Origin: a virus
IMG/VR virus record: IMGVR_UViG_3300026488_000008
Location: 1-35,787 of that record
Length of the DNA stretch: 35,787 nt
Reading direction: 5' to 3' (one strand)
Shown: positions 35,354-35,787 of the stretch, piece by piece
Layout: every line of letters starts with the position of its first letter
Numbering within the stretch: the first letter of the stretch is position 1
Made by a program: the position numbers and the translations under genes
Notes under the pieces: model-generated
The model's database searches: none
What the model saw: the letters and a program-made list of their open reading frames with translations, nothing else
What the model was told of the DNA's origin: nothing

Positions 35354-35787
35354 TCACCAGACCTCACCCCGTTTCGGGATGAGTGTGTAGAGACGCCTCG
35401 CCTCTTTGACGAGGTCGTTTATGATGTCCTGCGGCAGCGTGCTCGGCCGCACATCACCCGCAGAATACTGCGCATAGACGGAGTTCTTGAACAGTGCGTT
35501 GCGGCCCTGAGGCGTGTCCGCGAGTTCGAGCAGGGTCAGAACGATACACAGCTGTTTGGCGATGTTGCGGTCACGCTCGTCCGTGATGCCGTATGTGTAT
35601 TCGACGTGTATCTTTTTGTCCACGCCGAAGTTTGAAATCGGGCTGTCGGGCGTGAGATAAATCCTGTTGTCACGCCAGCGCAGCGTATTCGGGTCGATAT
35701 CCTGCCCGTCCACGGTGAGCCGCGTGACAGAAATGATTGGCGCGTGCGAGACCTCTATCCAGTCCTGCAATTCGTATGTGTGCGTGA
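35354..35787 (-). CDS. Head-tail connector, C-terminal part
   Basis: This is the same gene as 317-1. Bases 35661-35787 duplicate 1-127, so the window's last 127 bases contain part of the gene a second time; the unique C-terminal portion is 35660-35354. Features include TYGITDERDRNIAKQLCIVL (a helix) and DIINDLVKEARRLYTLIPKR. The apparent TTG start at 35770 is an artefact of the window end: the frame is open beyond it and begins at GTG 317. Confidence 0.75.
   Translation of the reverse strand, partial: THTYELQDWIEVSHAPIISVTRLTVDGQDIDPNTLRWRDNRIYLTPDSPISNFGVDKKIHVEYTYGITDERDRNIAKQLCIVLTLLELADTPQGRNALFKNSVYAQYSAGDVRPSTLPQDIINDLVKEARRLYTLIPKRGEVW
35661..35787. repeat. 127-bp terminal direct repeat (circular closure)
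   Basis: These bases are identical to 1-127. An odd-length exact overlap of 127 is typical of a k-mer assembly closing a circle, so this is more likely an assembly overlap than a biological terminal repeat. A reading frame continues without interruption across the join. Confidence 0.95.

Overview
The window is a complete circular-permuted genome of a tailed (head-tail) virus that very probably infects an archaeon. Bases 35661-35787 repeat bases 1-127 exactly, so the molecule closes into a circle of 35,660 bp, and the head-tail connector gene runs across the join. Archaeal signs are TATA-like promoters (several apparently leaderless), an MCM-type AAA+ helicase, an Hjc-type resolvase, a Cas4-like Fe-S nuclease, a signal peptidase with the Ser/His arrangement of archaea and eukaryotes, and a protein resembling one lobe of TATA-binding protein (TBP). 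The host group cannot be fixed from sequence alone. The DUF2341 modules are common in Euryarchaeota, but that is only a hint. No integrase, recognisable repressor, tRNA or CRISPR array was seen.

Layout. Nearly all genes read leftward. (1) Packaging: an unknown protein (15107-14694), a beta-class DNA methyltransferase, the probable small terminase, a type I signal peptidase and the large terminase. (2) Facing them is a short rightward operon (10030-11497): winged-helix/metallophosphoesterase, membrane protein, Cys-rich protein. (3) Head and surface, 9949 to 1: portal, small membrane/coiled-coil proteins with an internal overlapping ORF, surface proteins including an 1110-residue DUF2341 protein ending in fourteen-residue repeats, a BppU-like protein, a protease-scaffold fusion, the HK97-type major capsid protein and the connector. 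(4) Tail, 33975-27997: neck/completion proteins, tube protein, chaperone pair with a probable +1 frameshift, short tape measure (about 355 residues, implying a tail near 50 nm by the usual scaling), hub with HxH motifs. (5) Early/replication, 27953-16490: MCM helicase, Cas4-like nuclease, Nmad1-like protein, Dam-type methyltransferase, zinc protein, Hjc resolvase, probable ssDNA-binding/annealing protein, the TBP-like protein and many small tightly packed ORFs.

Non-coding DNA is concentrated at 15108-16489 and 16859-17216, which hold many unrelated perfect inverted repeats, TATA/GCGCGC iteron-like repeats and short tandem duplications. This is the best candidate for the replication origin/control region. 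A second non-coding locus, 34368-34785, has a promoter, several GC-rich hairpins and a terminator-like end, and may encode a structured RNA.

Regulation. A conserved element, GTTTTAACCYTTRCGG, sits upstream of at least eight transcription units in both orientations, covering mainly structural/packaging genes. Early genes use a different TTTATAAAG or TTTAAA type. Because the virus encodes a TBP-like protein, a virus-directed promoter switch is an attractive but untested idea.
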